The translations under genes were made by a program, and so were the position numbers. Positions 1 through 7,350 of a stretch of 13,438 nt of DNA are shown here, piece after piece. The stretch is taken from contig CAAEIM010000016.1 of NCBI GenBank assembly GCA_900755995.1, positions 1 through 13,438 on the forward strand. The letters run 5' to 3'. Below the pieces are notes generated by a model. It did no database searches and was not told where the DNA came from. It worked only from the letters and a program-made list of their open reading frames with translations. Source of the stretch: Clostridia bacterium (GTDB taxonomy: Bacteria; Bacillota; Clostridia; Oscillospirales; Acutalibacteraceae). How positions within the stretch are numbered: position 1 is the stretch's first letter; each line of letters starts with the position of its first letter.

Positions 1-60
1 CATATTTTTAACATCTTAAAAAATATCACGCTTACCAAAACTTTATCAATCAAAAATTGA

Positions 61-101
61 GGGCTGTCGCAAATCTTATTCATTTGCAACAGCCCCTTTT
101 T
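61..101 (+). terminator. Intrinsic terminator upstream of the SLOG gene
   Basis: Bases 61-67 (GGGCTGT) pair with 89-95 (ACAGCCC), and 69-74 (GCAAAT) pair with 82-87 (ATTTGC). There is one C/A mismatch and a 7-base loop, and CTTTTTATTTT follows directly. It would end transcription of a gene lying left of the window. Its outer stem matches the terminator at 721-754 on the other side of the SLOG gene. Confidence 0.88.
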
Positions 102-116
102 ATTTTGTCCCACATT

Positions 117-149
117 TCGACATACAACTGAGTGTTTATGTGATATACT
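117..149 (+). promoter_or_regulatory. Candidate sigma-A promoter of the SLOG gene
   Basis: An extended -10 (TGATATACT) lies at 141-149, about 50 bases before the start codon. The best -35 look-alike (TCGACA, 117-122) is 21 bases away, which is too far. A 17-base spacer would use the weak CATACA at 121-126, so recognition probably rests on the extended -10. The terminator just upstream means this gene needs its own promoter. Confidence 0.5.
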
Positions 150-200
150 GTGTATTAGCGATATAGAATAAATCATAAATACAGATTAAGAGGTGTGCGT

Positions 201-701
201 ATGAAAGAAAAGAAAGTATGTTGTTTTACAGGACACAGACCGCAAAAATTATCATTCGGTTTCAATGAAGAGGATGAGCGTTGTGAGCAGCTTAAGCAGG
301 CAATTATGGAGCAAACAGAAAAGCTGATTACACAGTACGGAGTCACACATTTTATAGTCGGAATGGCATTAGGTGTTGATATTTATTCGGCAGAAATTGT
401 ATTGCTGATGAAAGAGAAATATCCGCAGATTAAACTTGAGTGTGCAATTCCCTGCGAAACTCAATGTGAAAAATGGAGCGAACCAATGCGTGACAGATAT
501 TTTGATATAGTCAAGAGTTGTGATGAAGAAACAATGCTGCAAAGACATTACACGAAAGACTGTATGCAGAAAAGAAATCAGTATATGGTTGACAAATCCG
601 AATATGTAATAGCCGTGTGGAACGGAAAGCCAAGCGGAACAGGAAATACTGTTCGCTATGCAGAAAGCAAAGGAAAAACTGTTATAAGAATAAGACCTTA
701 A
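201..701 (+). CDS. SLOG-family (DUF1273/YpsA-like) protein
   Basis: A 166-residue protein of the SLOG (SMF/DprA-LOG) Rossmann-like superfamily, closest in pattern to DUF1273/YpsA. Visible motifs are an N-terminal CCFTGHRP (7-14), the glycine-rich GMALGVD loop (54-60), a conserved IPC at 83-85, and KRN (124-126). The NGKPSGTGNTVRYA segment (141-154) is the usual ligand-binding signature near the C terminus. Family members are thought to bind nucleotides or related small ligands; the true ligand is unknown. ATG 201 is preferred over GTG 195 because AAGAGGTG (188-195) is correctly spaced from 201 but overlaps 195. The gene stands alone between two similar terminators with its own promoter, so it looks like accessory cargo rather than a transfer gene. 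Family call is firm, role is not. Confidence 0.88.
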   Translation: MKEKKVCCFTGHRPQKLSFGFNEEDERCEQLKQAIMEQTEKLITQYGVTHFIVGMALGVDIYSAEIVLLMKEKYPQIKLECAIPCETQCEKWSEPMRDRYFDIVKSCDEETMLQRHYTKDCMQKRNQYMVDKSEYVIAVWNGKPSGTGNTVRYAESKGKTVIRIRP

Positions 702-720
702 AATTTAATTCAAACAACGA

Positions 721-754
721 GGGCTGTTATGGTAAAACATAGCAGCCCTTTTTT
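721..754 (+). terminator. Intrinsic terminator between the SLOG gene and virB6
   Basis: Bases 721-731 and 738-748 form an 11-bp stem with one G-U pair and a 6-base GTAAAA loop, followed by six T. This is an excellent rho-independent terminator for the SLOG gene. Any upstream transcript meant to reach the secretion operon would have to read through it. It overlaps the ATG at 729 that opens the longest reading frame of the next gene. Confidence 0.9.
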
Positions 755-765
755 GGGGGTGATTT
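755..765 (+). promoter_or_regulatory. Ribosome binding site pointing to an ATT start at 768
   Basis: GGGGGTGAT (755-763) aligns with the AGGAGGTGAT consensus. Aligned to the full AAGGAGGTGAT, the A of ATT 768 lies 15 bases from the first position. virB4 has the same distance (15), and the NlpC and DUF6103 genes have 16. No ATG stands at that place; the in-frame codon is ATT. Confidence 0.55.
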
Positions 766-767
766 AT

Positions 768-1700
768 ATTTTTGATTGGATAGGTGACTTCATCGGTGGA
801 ATCGGCAGTGCCATAGGTAGTGTGTTTGATTACCTCGGTGAACAAATCTCAAATGCTATATGGAACACGATGTTACAGTGGTTCTATGAAACGATTTACA
901 ATGCTGTCGCAGATTTCTTCACGATGATGGGAAATATGGGAGCAGATGTGTTTGACCTTGAATGGGTGCAGGCGACAATAAACCTATTTACGCTTTTCGG
1001 CTGGGCATTGTTCGTCGCAGGAACGGTCGTCGCCGTATTTGATGTGGCTGTTGAATATCAGAACGGTAGAGCAAACATAAAGACAACTGCGATTAATGTC
1101 TTAAAAGGCTTCTTTGCCTGTTCGCTGTTCGGAGTTGTACCTGTGGAACTGTATAAATTTTGCATCAGCCTGCAAAACACATTCTCAAAGGATTTGTCAT
1201 CCATAATGGCGGGACAGCAAAGCATTGATTTAGCAGGACAAAGCACAAGCGTATTGGAGGGCAGTTTCGCAGTCGCAAACCAGACAACATTCGGATTGCT
1301 GAATCTGTTATGCTTGATAGCCTTTGCCTACTGTGTTATTAAGATTTTCTTTGCAAATATCAAGCGTGGAGGAATTCTGCTTATTCAGATGGCGGTAGGT
1401 GCGTTGTATATGTTCAGCGTTCCGAGAGGTTATCAGGACGGCTTTAATCAGTGGATGAAACAGATAGCGGCGCTGTGCCTGACGGCGTTTATGCAGACAA
1501 CTCTTCTGTTCCTCGGTTTGCTGACCTTCCCCGGCAATATGCTTTTGGGACTTGGAATTATGCTTGCATCAAACGAAGTGCCGAGAATTGCACAGCAGTT
1601 CGGTCTTGATTCAAGCGTAAAGGTGAATATGACAAGCATTGTTCACGCAACTACTACTGCCGTGAACCTGACGAGAAGTGTTGCAAGGGCGGCTAAATAA
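768..1700 (+). CDS. VirB6/TrbL-like conjugal transfer membrane protein (CD1112-like)
   Basis: A polytopic membrane protein of the type IV secretion channel, the VirB6/TrsL counterpart of Gram-positive conjugation systems. The N-terminal third is amphipathic and aromatic, with ADFFTMMGNMGADVFDL in its second half, as remembered for CD1112-type proteins. Counting from ATG 729, hydrophobic segments lie near 83-108, 123-147, 188-209, 214-231 and 245-280, and the C terminus is soluble. The frame is open from ATG 729, but that codon lies inside the terminator stem at 721-754. The first residues from 729 do not look like the family, whereas IFDWIGDFIGG from 768 does. I therefore place the start at ATT 768, read as Met; GTG 759 and ATG 729 are alternatives, 729 having a weak GAGG at 719-722. 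It heads the secretion operon, with a 20-base gap to the PrgI-family gene. Confidence 0.87.
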   Translation: MFDWIGDFIGGIGSAIGSVFDYLGEQISNAIWNTMLQWFYETIYNAVADFFTMMGNMGADVFDLEWVQATINLFTLFGWALFVAGTVVAVFDVAVEYQNGRANIKTTAINVLKGFFACSLFGVVPVELYKFCISLQNTFSKDLSSIMAGQQSIDLAGQSTSVLEGSFAVANQTTFGLLNLLCLIAFAYCVIKIFFANIKRGGILLIQMAVGALYMFSVPRGYQDGFNQWMKQIAALCLTAFMQTTLLFLGLLTFPGNMLLGLGIMLASNEVPRIAQQFGLDSSVKVNMTSIVHATTTAVNLTRSVARAAK

Positions 1701-1720
1701 ATGAAAGGAATTTAAAGATT

Positions 1721-1990
1721 ATGACCACTTATTTATATCCGCAGAATCTTAAAGCTACCGCTAACCTGTGGCTGTGGAGCTTGCGGGATTTTGCGATTAT
1801 GAGCATAGCACTTTTATTATCAATCCTGATACTTGCACAGACGAGGATAATAGTACCGCTTGCAGTAACACTCTGCTTCGGCTTTTTGTCAATACGACTT
1901 GAAGATACAACAATTCTTGATTTTATCCGCTATGCTGTGAAGTATTTTATTTCAACACAACAAATTTTTTATTGGAGGGAGAAAAAGTGA
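1721..1990 (+). CDS. PrgI-family (VirB3/TrsC-like) transfer protein
   Basis: An 89-residue protein with two adjacent hydrophobic helices (about 20-40 and 42-58), after a short soluble head containing YPQNL (6-10). It ends in an amphipathic tail (FIRYAVKYFISTQQIFYW). This matches the PrgI family (PF12666), the small inner-membrane subunit of Firmicute conjugation machines that stands in for VirB3 next to VirB4. AAAGGAA lies ahead of the ATG. Its TGA overlaps the GTG start of the next gene (GTGA), so the two are probably translationally coupled. Confidence 0.88.
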   Translation: MTTYLYPQNLKATANLWLWSLRDFAIMSIALLLSILILAQTRIIVPLAVTLCFGFLSIRLEDTTILDFIRYAVKYFISTQQIFYWREKK

Positions 1991-2577
1991 AAAAGCAAAA
2001 ACGAAAAGGCAAATCGGTTCAGGACTTGCTTGGCATAAAAACCTTTACGAAAAACGGCTTGAAGGTCGGCAAAGAAGAACTCATCTTCTATATGGTTCAG
2101 CCGACAAATATTTCTGTTCTGTCGCACACTAATATTGAAATTAAGGTGCGGCACCTGATGATGGTACTTTCTGCTGTGCCGGATATTGAGATTACCTGTA
2201 CCGATTCCTGCGAGTGCTTTGATACAAACAAAAGCTATATCAAGGGCAGAATTGAAGCTGAACAGAATGAAAAGGTCAGAAGGATTCTTAACAAGGATTT
2301 GGATTTTCTCAACAGTATTCAGACCGAAACCTCAACCGCAAGGCAGTTCCTGTTCATCGCAAGGTGCAAATCTTCAAAATCAGAAAATGTTTTGCAGAAA
2401 GCAAACAGAGTTGAGAAGATTATATCCGATCAGGGTTTCGAGGTTACAAGAATGAAGAAAGCAGATATCAAGCGGTTTCTCGCAATCTACTTTGAAGCAA
2501 GTATGAACGGCGATTTGATGCCCGACTATGACGGCGAACAGTATTTTGAAAAGGAGCAGACCTATGAAGAAGCATAA
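1987..2577 (+). CDS. TrsD-like conjugal transfer protein
   Basis: A 196-residue, mostly soluble protein. A Lys-rich N terminus is followed by SVQDLLGIKTF (10-20), VQPTNISVLS (37-46), a Cys-containing CTDSCECFD stretch (71-79) and a helical C-terminal half. From memory this resembles the TrsD proteins of pMRC01/pGO1-type transfer regions. Those precede the VirB4 homologue TrsE and look like a detached VirB4 N-terminal region, which would fit the short VirB4 here. The open frame extends back to TTG 1972, but GGAGGGAG (1974-1981) sits at the right distance from GTG 1987, and 1972 lies before that site. It overlaps PrgI by 4 bases and the sortase by 14. TrsD identity is by recalled pattern only. 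Confidence 0.75.
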   Translation: MKKQKRKGKSVQDLLGIKTFTKNGLKVGKEELIFYMVQPTNISVLSHTNIEIKVRHLMMVLSAVPDIEITCTDSCECFDTNKSYIKGRIEAEQNEKVRRILNKDLDFLNSIQTETSTARQFLFIARCKSSKSENVLQKANRVEKIISDQGFEVTRMKKADIKRFLAIYFEASMNGDLMPDYDGEQYFEKEQTYEEA

Positions 2578-3382
2578 AGGAAAAATCCAAACGGGAATTG
2601 TGATAGGCATATTTTCTGTAATTATAATTGCCTGTCTGATTTCGATATTTTCACGGATGTACACCGAGAACAAGGAAAAGGAAGAATTCAGACAGCTTTC
2701 AGAAATTGTTACTGAGGAAACAACGGAGGCAACCATTGAAGAAACAATTAATATGCCAAATCTGTTAAAAGTCAGCGATTTTGATAATGAAGTTCAGGCT
2801 GAACAAACTGCGTATTACACAACCTATTATGAACCTCATTCAATATCAGAACTTATTTCAATGAATTCCGAAAGTTTTGGCTGGATAAGCATAGCAGGCA
2901 CTAATATCAATTACCCTGTTATGCACACACCAAGCAATCCGCAGAAGTATCTGAACAAAAACTTTTACAGCGAGTACAGCTTCAGCGGTACACCGTTTCT
3001 TGACGCAAGGTGTTCAGCCGACAGCACCAATCTCATAATCTACGGACACCATATGAACAACGGCACAATGTTTGCAGACCTTTGCAACTATACCGAATAT
3101 TCGTACTTTTCGGAGCATCCGACAGTTGTGCTTGAAACGAAAGACGGCGCATTTGGTTACTCCGTCTTTTCTGCTATGAAAGTAAAATCCGATGATGATT
3201 GGTACAGATTCACAACAGTTGGAACGGAAAAAAGCTATAACTCAAGAATTGAATATGCAAAAGAGAAATCCATATACAACACAGGAATCACACCTGTTTA
3301 CGGTCAGCAGATTCTAACGCTTTCAACCTGTTACGGCTACAATCAGGATGACCGCATACTTGTGTTGGCAGTCCGAAATTAA
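2564..3382 (+). CDS. Class B sortase
   Basis: A 272-residue membrane-anchored cysteine transpeptidase. Residues 1-9 are basic and 10-29 form a membrane helix (uncleaved anchor). A Thr/Glu-rich linker (about 45-65) precedes the sortase barrel. The catalytic set is visible: His162 in IIYGHHMNNGTMF, Cys256 in LTLSTCYGY and Arg264 in QDDRILVLAV, with the spacing of SrtB enzymes. Sortases cleave sorting signals and link proteins to peptidoglycan or to each other on the outer face of the membrane. AAGGAG (2551-2556) supports ATG 2564; the open frame reaches back to 2528, but the upstream part lies within TrsD. It overlaps TrsD by 14 bases and is 14 bases ahead of VirB4, so it looks integral to the operon. 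No protein in this window carries an LPxTG- or NPQTN-like sorting signal. Confidence 0.93.
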   Translation: MKKHKGKIQTGIVIGIFSVIIIACLISIFSRMYTENKEKEEFRQLSEIVTEETTEATIEETINMPNLLKVSDFDNEVQAEQTAYYTTYYEPHSISELISMNSESFGWISIAGTNINYPVMHTPSNPQKYLNKNFYSEYSFSGTPFLDARCSADSTNLIIYGHHMNNGTMFADLCNYTEYSYFSEHPTVVLETKDGAFGYSVFSAMKVKSDDDWYRFTTVGTEKSYNSRIEYAKEKSIYNTGITPVYGQQILTLSTCYGYNQDDRILVLAVRN

Positions 3383-3396
3383 AGGAGGTAAAAATT

Positions 3397-5235
3397 ATGG
3401 GACTATTCAATAGAAAACCAAAGGTGCTCACACCCGAGCAGGCAGAAGAAATATACACCAAAGATTTCTTTGATATGATTCTGCCGTCAACAATAAAGTT
3501 TTTCACCGATTATTACATTGTCGGTGACTCATACAGAAGCGTGTGGGCAGTCAGAGAATATCCGCCATCAACTGAAGAACAGGCAATTCTCTCACAGCTT
3601 GCAGACAGAAACGGAGTTACTCTCCGCATTTATCACAGGCTTGTTGAAAGTATGGAACAGAGAAAAATTATTCAGAATGCCACACGAAAAAACAAGCTCA
3701 AATCAAGCGGTAACGATGTAAACGAAACCATCGAGGCACAGGGTAACTTGCAGGATGTTGTCACCCTTATGGCAAATTTGAGGAAGAACAAAGAGGCTTT
3801 ATTGCATTGTTCAGTATTTGTCGAACTAAAGGCGAAAAGCAAGCAGAAATTAAAGGAGTTGCAGACTGATATTGCAATGGAGCTGACTCGTTCCAAGATT
3901 GAAGTGGACAGATTAACGCTAAGGCAGCAAGAAGGCTTCTTGTCGGTGAACCCTATCGGCAGTAACCAGTTTGGAAGTTTGTATGAAAGAGTGTTGCCTG
4001 CTTCATCAGTTGCAAATCTGTTTCCGTTTAATTTCAGTGGTAAGACAGACCCGAACGGATTGTATATCGGGCGAGATAAATACGGCACAAATATTCTCGT
4101 TGATTTTGACCGCAGGACAGAGGACAAGACAACTTCAAATATTCTTATTCTCGGAAACAGCGGTCAGGGCAAATCGTATTTATTGAAACTCATCCTTACA
4201 AACATTCGTGAAAGCGGAAAGAAAATCTTATGCCTTGACCCCGAAGCGGAGTATGAGGATCTGACAAATGCCCTCGGCGGTTGTTACATTGATTTTATGT
4301 CGGGCAAATACAAAATCAATCCGTTAGAACCAAAGGATTGGGGTGATGCAAATGAAGAAATTGACTCAAAAGCTCCCGAACCGTTCAAGCGTGTTACTCG
4401 ACTCTCACAGCACATTGCGTTTTTGAAAGACTTTTTCAGAACCTACAAGGATTTCACGGACTCACAACTTGATACAATCGAAATTCTGCTGATGAAGCTG
4501 TACGCACGATTCGGTATATCTGACACGACAGATTACAGTACAAAGAAACCGTCAGACTTTCCTGTTATGTCTGACTTTTATGACTTGTGCGAAGAAGAAT
4601 ATATGACCTACGACCACAAGAGAAAATATCTCTACACAGAAGAAATTTTGCAGGAGGTTTGTCTGGGTATTCACAGTATGTGTGTCGGCTCTGAAAGTAA
4701 ATACTTCAACGGTCATACAAACATTACAGATGATAAATTTCTGTGCTTCGGAGTCAAAGGTTTGCTTGACACTAACAAAAGACTCAAAGACACAATGCTC
4801 TTTAATATCCTTTCCTATATGTCAAACAAGCTTCTCGGAGAGGGAAACACCGTTGCATCAATAGACGAGCTTTATTTATTTTTGTCTAACCTCACCGCCA
4901 TTGAGTATATCCGTAACGCAATGAAGCGTGTCCGCAAGAAAGATTCAGCCGTGATTTTAGCCAGTCAGAACATCGACGATTTTCTGATTCCGAGCGTTAA
5001 GGAATACACAAAACCCTTGTTCTCAATCCCGACTCATCACTTCCTGTTTTACCCCGGAAATATCAATCCGAAAGACTTTGAAGATGCGCTAATGGTAGAA
5101 CCAAACGAGTATGCCTTAATAAAATTCGGTGAGCGTGGCACTTGTCTGTATAGGTGCGGTAATGAACGCTATTTGCTTCTCGTTCAGGCTCCCGAATATA
5201 AAGCAGAGATTTTCGGTTCAGCAGGTGGTAGGTAA
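3397..5235 (+). CDS. VirB4-like conjugal transfer ATPase (TrsE/CD1110-like)
   Basis: A 612-residue motor ATPase of the conjugation channel, expected at the cytoplasmic face of the membrane. The N-terminal domain spans roughly 1-215. Walker A is GNSGQGKS (253-260), followed by the typical KKILCLDPEAEYEDL (275-289). Walker B is in VASIDELYLFL (486-496), with the downstream ASQNIDDFL motif (522-530). The protein is shorter than many VirB4 proteins, consistent with part of the N-terminal function being on the separate TrsD-like gene. AAAGGAGG (3381-3388) ahead of ATG 3397 is the strongest ribosome site in the window. It ends the tightly packed secretion operon; the next gene is an independent insert. 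Confidence 0.96.
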   Translation: MGLFNRKPKVLTPEQAEEIYTKDFFDMILPSTIKFFTDYYIVGDSYRSVWAVREYPPSTEEQAILSQLADRNGVTLRIYHRLVESMEQRKIIQNATRKNKLKSSGNDVNETIEAQGNLQDVVTLMANLRKNKEALLHCSVFVELKAKSKQKLKELQTDIAMELTRSKIEVDRLTLRQQEGFLSVNPIGSNQFGSLYERVLPASSVANLFPFNFSGKTDPNGLYIGRDKYGTNILVDFDRRTEDKTTSNILILGNSGQGKSYLLKLILTNIRESGKKILCLDPEAEYEDLTNALGGCYIDFMSGKYKINPLEPKDWGDANEEIDSKAPEPFKRVTRLSQHIAFLKDFFRTYKDFTDSQLDTIEILLMKLYARFGISDTTDYSTKKPSDFPVMSDFYDLCEEEYMTYDHKRKYLYTEEILQEVCLGIHSMCVGSESKYFNGHTNITDDKFLCFGVKGLLDTNKRLKDTMLFNILSYMSNKLLGEGNTVASIDELYLFLSNLTAIEYIRNAMKRVRKKDSAVILASQNIDDFLIPSVKEYTKPLFSIPTHHFLFYPGNINPKDFEDALMVEPNEYALIKFGERGTCLYRCGNERYLLLVQAPEYKAEIFGSAGGR

Positions 5236-5244
5236 ATATACTAA

Positions 5245-5273
5245 TAGACAAATCTTTTTGGTAGTGGTATGAT
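5245..5273 (+). promoter_or_regulatory. Strong extended -10 promoter of the HD gene
   Basis: TAGACA (5245-5250, 5 of 6 to consensus), a 17-base spacer, then TGGTATGAT (5265-5273), an extended -10 with 5 of 6 in the hexamer. It starts just 10 bases after the virB4 stop. The GTGGTATGATAATT core (5264-5277 by position) recurs exactly in the promoter of the leftward gene at 12116. Confidence 0.8.
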
Positions 5274-5318
5274 AATTAAAAGACAGATTAATAACTTCAA
5301 GATTAAGGTGATTATAAT

Positions 5319-5960
5319 ATGAAGTCAATTATTGATGATGCTATTGATTATGTTAAAAAGATATTTGAAAATAATTATAGCGGACATGATGTCTTTCATA
5401 CTTTGAGAGTTTATAAAACGGCAACTAATATTGCCTGCAAAGAAAAGGCAGATATATTAATTGTGCAATTAGCTTCTTTACTACATGATGTTGACGATAA
5501 AAAGCTATCTCCTTTAACTTATGAACATAAAGATAAAACTATTAAATTTTTAGAATCCCATAAAGTTGATGAGATTGTAATAAATAGAATTTGTACAATT
5601 ATTGATGAAGTATCATTTGCAGGAAAAGATACAATTGTTCCTTCTTCAATAGAAGGAAAATGTGTTCAGGATGCTGATCGATTAGATGCTATTGGTGCAA
5701 TTGGCATTGCACGAGCATTTGCTTATGGTGGTAGTCATAATAGAGAAATTTATCTTCCGGATATAGAACCCAAAAAAGATATGAATAAAGAAGAGTATTC
5801 TAAGCATATATCAACAACACTTAACCATTTTTATGAAAAACTTTTTTTATTGAAAGATATGATGAACACTCAAACTGCAAAAACAATAGCTGAACATAGA
5901 GATCGTTATATGAAATCTTATTTAAGTGAATTTATGGCAGAATGGAATGGAGAATGTTAA
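5319..5960 (+). CDS. HD-domain phosphohydrolase (YpgQ/YedJ-like)
   Basis: A 213-residue cytoplasmic HD-superfamily metal hydrolase, about the length of YpgQ/YedJ proteins. The metal ligands are visible: GHDVFH (22-27), LLHDVDD (54-60, the His56-Asp57 pair) and the later QDADRLDAIGAIG (117-129). YpgQ is known as a nucleotide pyrophosphohydrolase, but the substrate here cannot be read. AAGGTGAT (5305-5312) supports ATG 5319. The gene is visibly more AT-rich than its surroundings: sampled 60-base rows beginning at 5341, 5461 and 5641 hold 14, 19 and 23 G+C, against 27 in the virB4 row at 4201. With its own promoter and terminator it reads as a recently acquired single-gene cargo between virB4 and the wall hydrolase. 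Confidence 0.88.
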   Translation: MKSIIDDAIDYVKKIFENNYSGHDVFHTLRVYKTATNIACKEKADILIVQLASLLHDVDDKKLSPLTYEHKDKTIKFLESHKVDEIVINRICTIIDEVSFAGKDTIVPSSIEGKCVQDADRLDAIGAIGIARAFAYGGSHNREIYLPDIEPKKDMNKEEYSKHISTTLNHFYEKLFLLKDMMNTQTAKTIAEHRDRYMKSYLSEFMAEWNGEC

Positions 5961-6006
5961 AAATCGGTTTGTCTTTCCGTTTTACCACTTAATCAAAGAA
6001 TAAAAA

Positions 6007-6048
6007 CCGATTGGTTTTCTTAAATGAAAGTCAATCGGATTTTTATTT
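6007..6048 (+). terminator. Intrinsic terminator of the HD gene
   Basis: Bases 6007-6019 pair with 6026-6038 over 13 positions (two G-U pairs) around a TTAAAT loop, followed by ATTTTTATTT (6039-6048). The T-run ends only 3 bases before the ribosome site of the next gene (6051). A competing 9-bp pairing of 5962-5970 with 6004-6012 would disrupt it. Confidence 0.85.
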
Positions 6049-6064
6049 GCGGAGGTGATGATTA

Positions 6065-7105
6065 ATGAGTGCTACCATAGGTGCGGCACTGAAGAAAATA
6101 GCAGTTGCTATGCTAACAGATAAAAAGATCATAAAAACAATAGGCGGTATAATAATCGGCATAATCATAATTGTGGTTATGCCGATTATTGCTGTTGTTT
6201 CAATTTTCAACGGCAGTATGGATATTGATACAGACAAGCTTAGCCAGTCCATACAAGAAAACATCTCAGCAGAGCAGATGGAAAATCTACAGCTTATCAA
6301 CGACACGATGACAGAGGTTGAAAATCAACTCAAAAGCAAAAAACTGTCCGACTACAACACGCAGGCAGAGGTTATCTATCTGTTCTCCCTGTCCGATAAA
6401 TCAGAGGACAAGGACTTTGTAAAAAACTTCGTTTCCTGTTTTAAGAAGAATCAGTCCGACGAGGATTTGATAAAAGCCGTCAATCTGAAATTCGGAACGG
6501 AGATTAAGTATGACGAGTTTCAGAAGATGATGCAGTCAATCAAGGGTGCAGAAATCAGCACCGCAGGTTTTACCGACAAGACCACGAAAAATAATCTCGA
6601 CCTTGTCAAATGGTGCGAGAACGCATACAAAAACGGTTGGGGTTATGTTTACGGCGGTTACGGTCAGCTCTGCACAAAGCAATATCTCGACCAACAGGCA
6701 AGTCTGTTTCCCGGCAATAATGAAGCAGGCGGTGAAATGCGAGAGGTCGGTGAAAAGTGGCTTGGCAAGAGAGTATGCGATTGCATAGGCTTGATAAAAT
6801 CCTACGCTTGGTACAATGCGGACAGCAGAGAGATTGTTGCAGGTTCAAACGGCTTTACAGACTGCGGAGCAAACTCCATTTGGAGCAATGTCACCGAAAG
6901 CGGCCCGATTTCTAATATGCCCGATACTCCCGGACTTGCGGTCTGGATGGACGGACATATTGGTGTGTATATCGGCAACGGTGAAGTCGTTGAAGCACAA
7001 GGTACAGCCTACGGAGTTGTCAAAACAGAGCTTAACGGTCGAGGTTGGACGAAGTGGCTTAAAATACCGAATATCAAATATGTAAATCAAAGCAATAAGA
7101 AATGA
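6065..7105 (+). CDS. Membrane-anchored NlpC/P60 cell-wall hydrolase (CD1108-like)
   Basis: A 346-residue protein: a basic N terminus, one very hydrophobic helix (about 22-48), a helical charged stalk (55-165) and a C-terminal NlpC/P60 cysteine peptidase domain from about 175. The catalytic Cys240 lies in RVCDCIGLIKSYAW and His298 in WMDGHIGVYIGNG; Gln312 (VEAQG) may be the third residue. Such enzymes cut peptide stems of peptidoglycan, often the gamma-D-Glu to diamino-acid bond, and open the wall for the conjugation channel (VirB1/TrsG role). GGAGGTGATG (6051-6060) gives a clear start at 6065. It is followed after 14 bases by the DUF6103-type gene. The CD1108 comparison is from memory. Confidence 0.9.
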   Translation: MSATIGAALKKIAVAMLTDKKIIKTIGGIIIGIIIIVVMPIIAVVSIFNGSMDIDTDKLSQSIQENISAEQMENLQLINDTMTEVENQLKSKKLSDYNTQAEVIYLFSLSDKSEDKDFVKNFVSCFKKNQSDEDLIKAVNLKFGTEIKYDEFQKMMQSIKGAEISTAGFTDKTTKNNLDLVKWCENAYKNGWGYVYGGYGQLCTKQYLDQQASLFPGNNEAGGEMREVGEKWLGKRVCDCIGLIKSYAWYNADSREIVAGSNGFTDCGANSIWSNVTESGPISNMPDTPGLAVWMDGHIGVYIGNGEVVEAQGTAYGVVKTELNGRGWTKWLKIPNIKYVNQSNKK

Positions 7106-7119
7106 CGAGGTGATTTTTT

Positions 7120-7350
7120 ATGAAGAAAACAAGCGTAAGCGTTATGTACGATGATGAAAAGCTGAATGCAATTAAGCTGTATATGTCACAGCGTGATTTG
7201 GATTTCAAGGAAGAGCTTGAAAAATCTGTGGATTCACTGTACGCAAAATATGTTCCTGCAAATATCAGAGAGTTTATTGATATGAAAGGTTCACAGGTGA
7301 AACCACCAAAGCCTAAAAAACCAAAGATTGAAAGTGAGGAAAAGACTTGA
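7120..7350 (+). CDS. Small DUF6103-like protein
   Basis: A 76-residue protein with a short predicted strand/helix head (KKTSVSVMYDDEKLNAIKLYM, quoted in part, residues 2 to about 21). A helix with ELEKSVDSLYAKYVP (34-48) follows, then a Pro/Lys-rich tail (PPKPKKPK). I recall similar small proteins in CTn/Tn1549-like elements as DUF6103. The layout resembles a small nucleic-acid-binding or adaptor protein, but no function is established. GAGGTGAT lies before ATG 7120. Its TGA overlaps the TTG start of the amidoligase (TTGA), implying coupled translation. Confidence 0.8.
   Translation: MKKTSVSVMYDDEKLNAIKLYMSQRDLDFKEELEKSVDSLYAKYVPANIREFIDMKGSQVKPPKPKKPKIESEEKT

Noticed and set aside
729..767. 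ATG 729 as the true start of virB6
   Set aside because: It sits in the stem of a strong terminator, and the 13 added residues do not look like the family. A weak GAGG at 719-722 keeps it possible, so it is rejected only on balance.
3672..4127. Leftward 151-codon frame within virB4
   Set aside because: Shadow of the virB4 coding sequence, with Ser/Leu-rich composition and no family features.
6043..6306. Leftward hydrophobic 87-codon frame opposite the NlpC gene start
   Set aside because: It is the antisense of the NlpC membrane helix; Ile/Met-rich repeats on one strand create hydrophobic codons on the other, and no ribosome site is seen.
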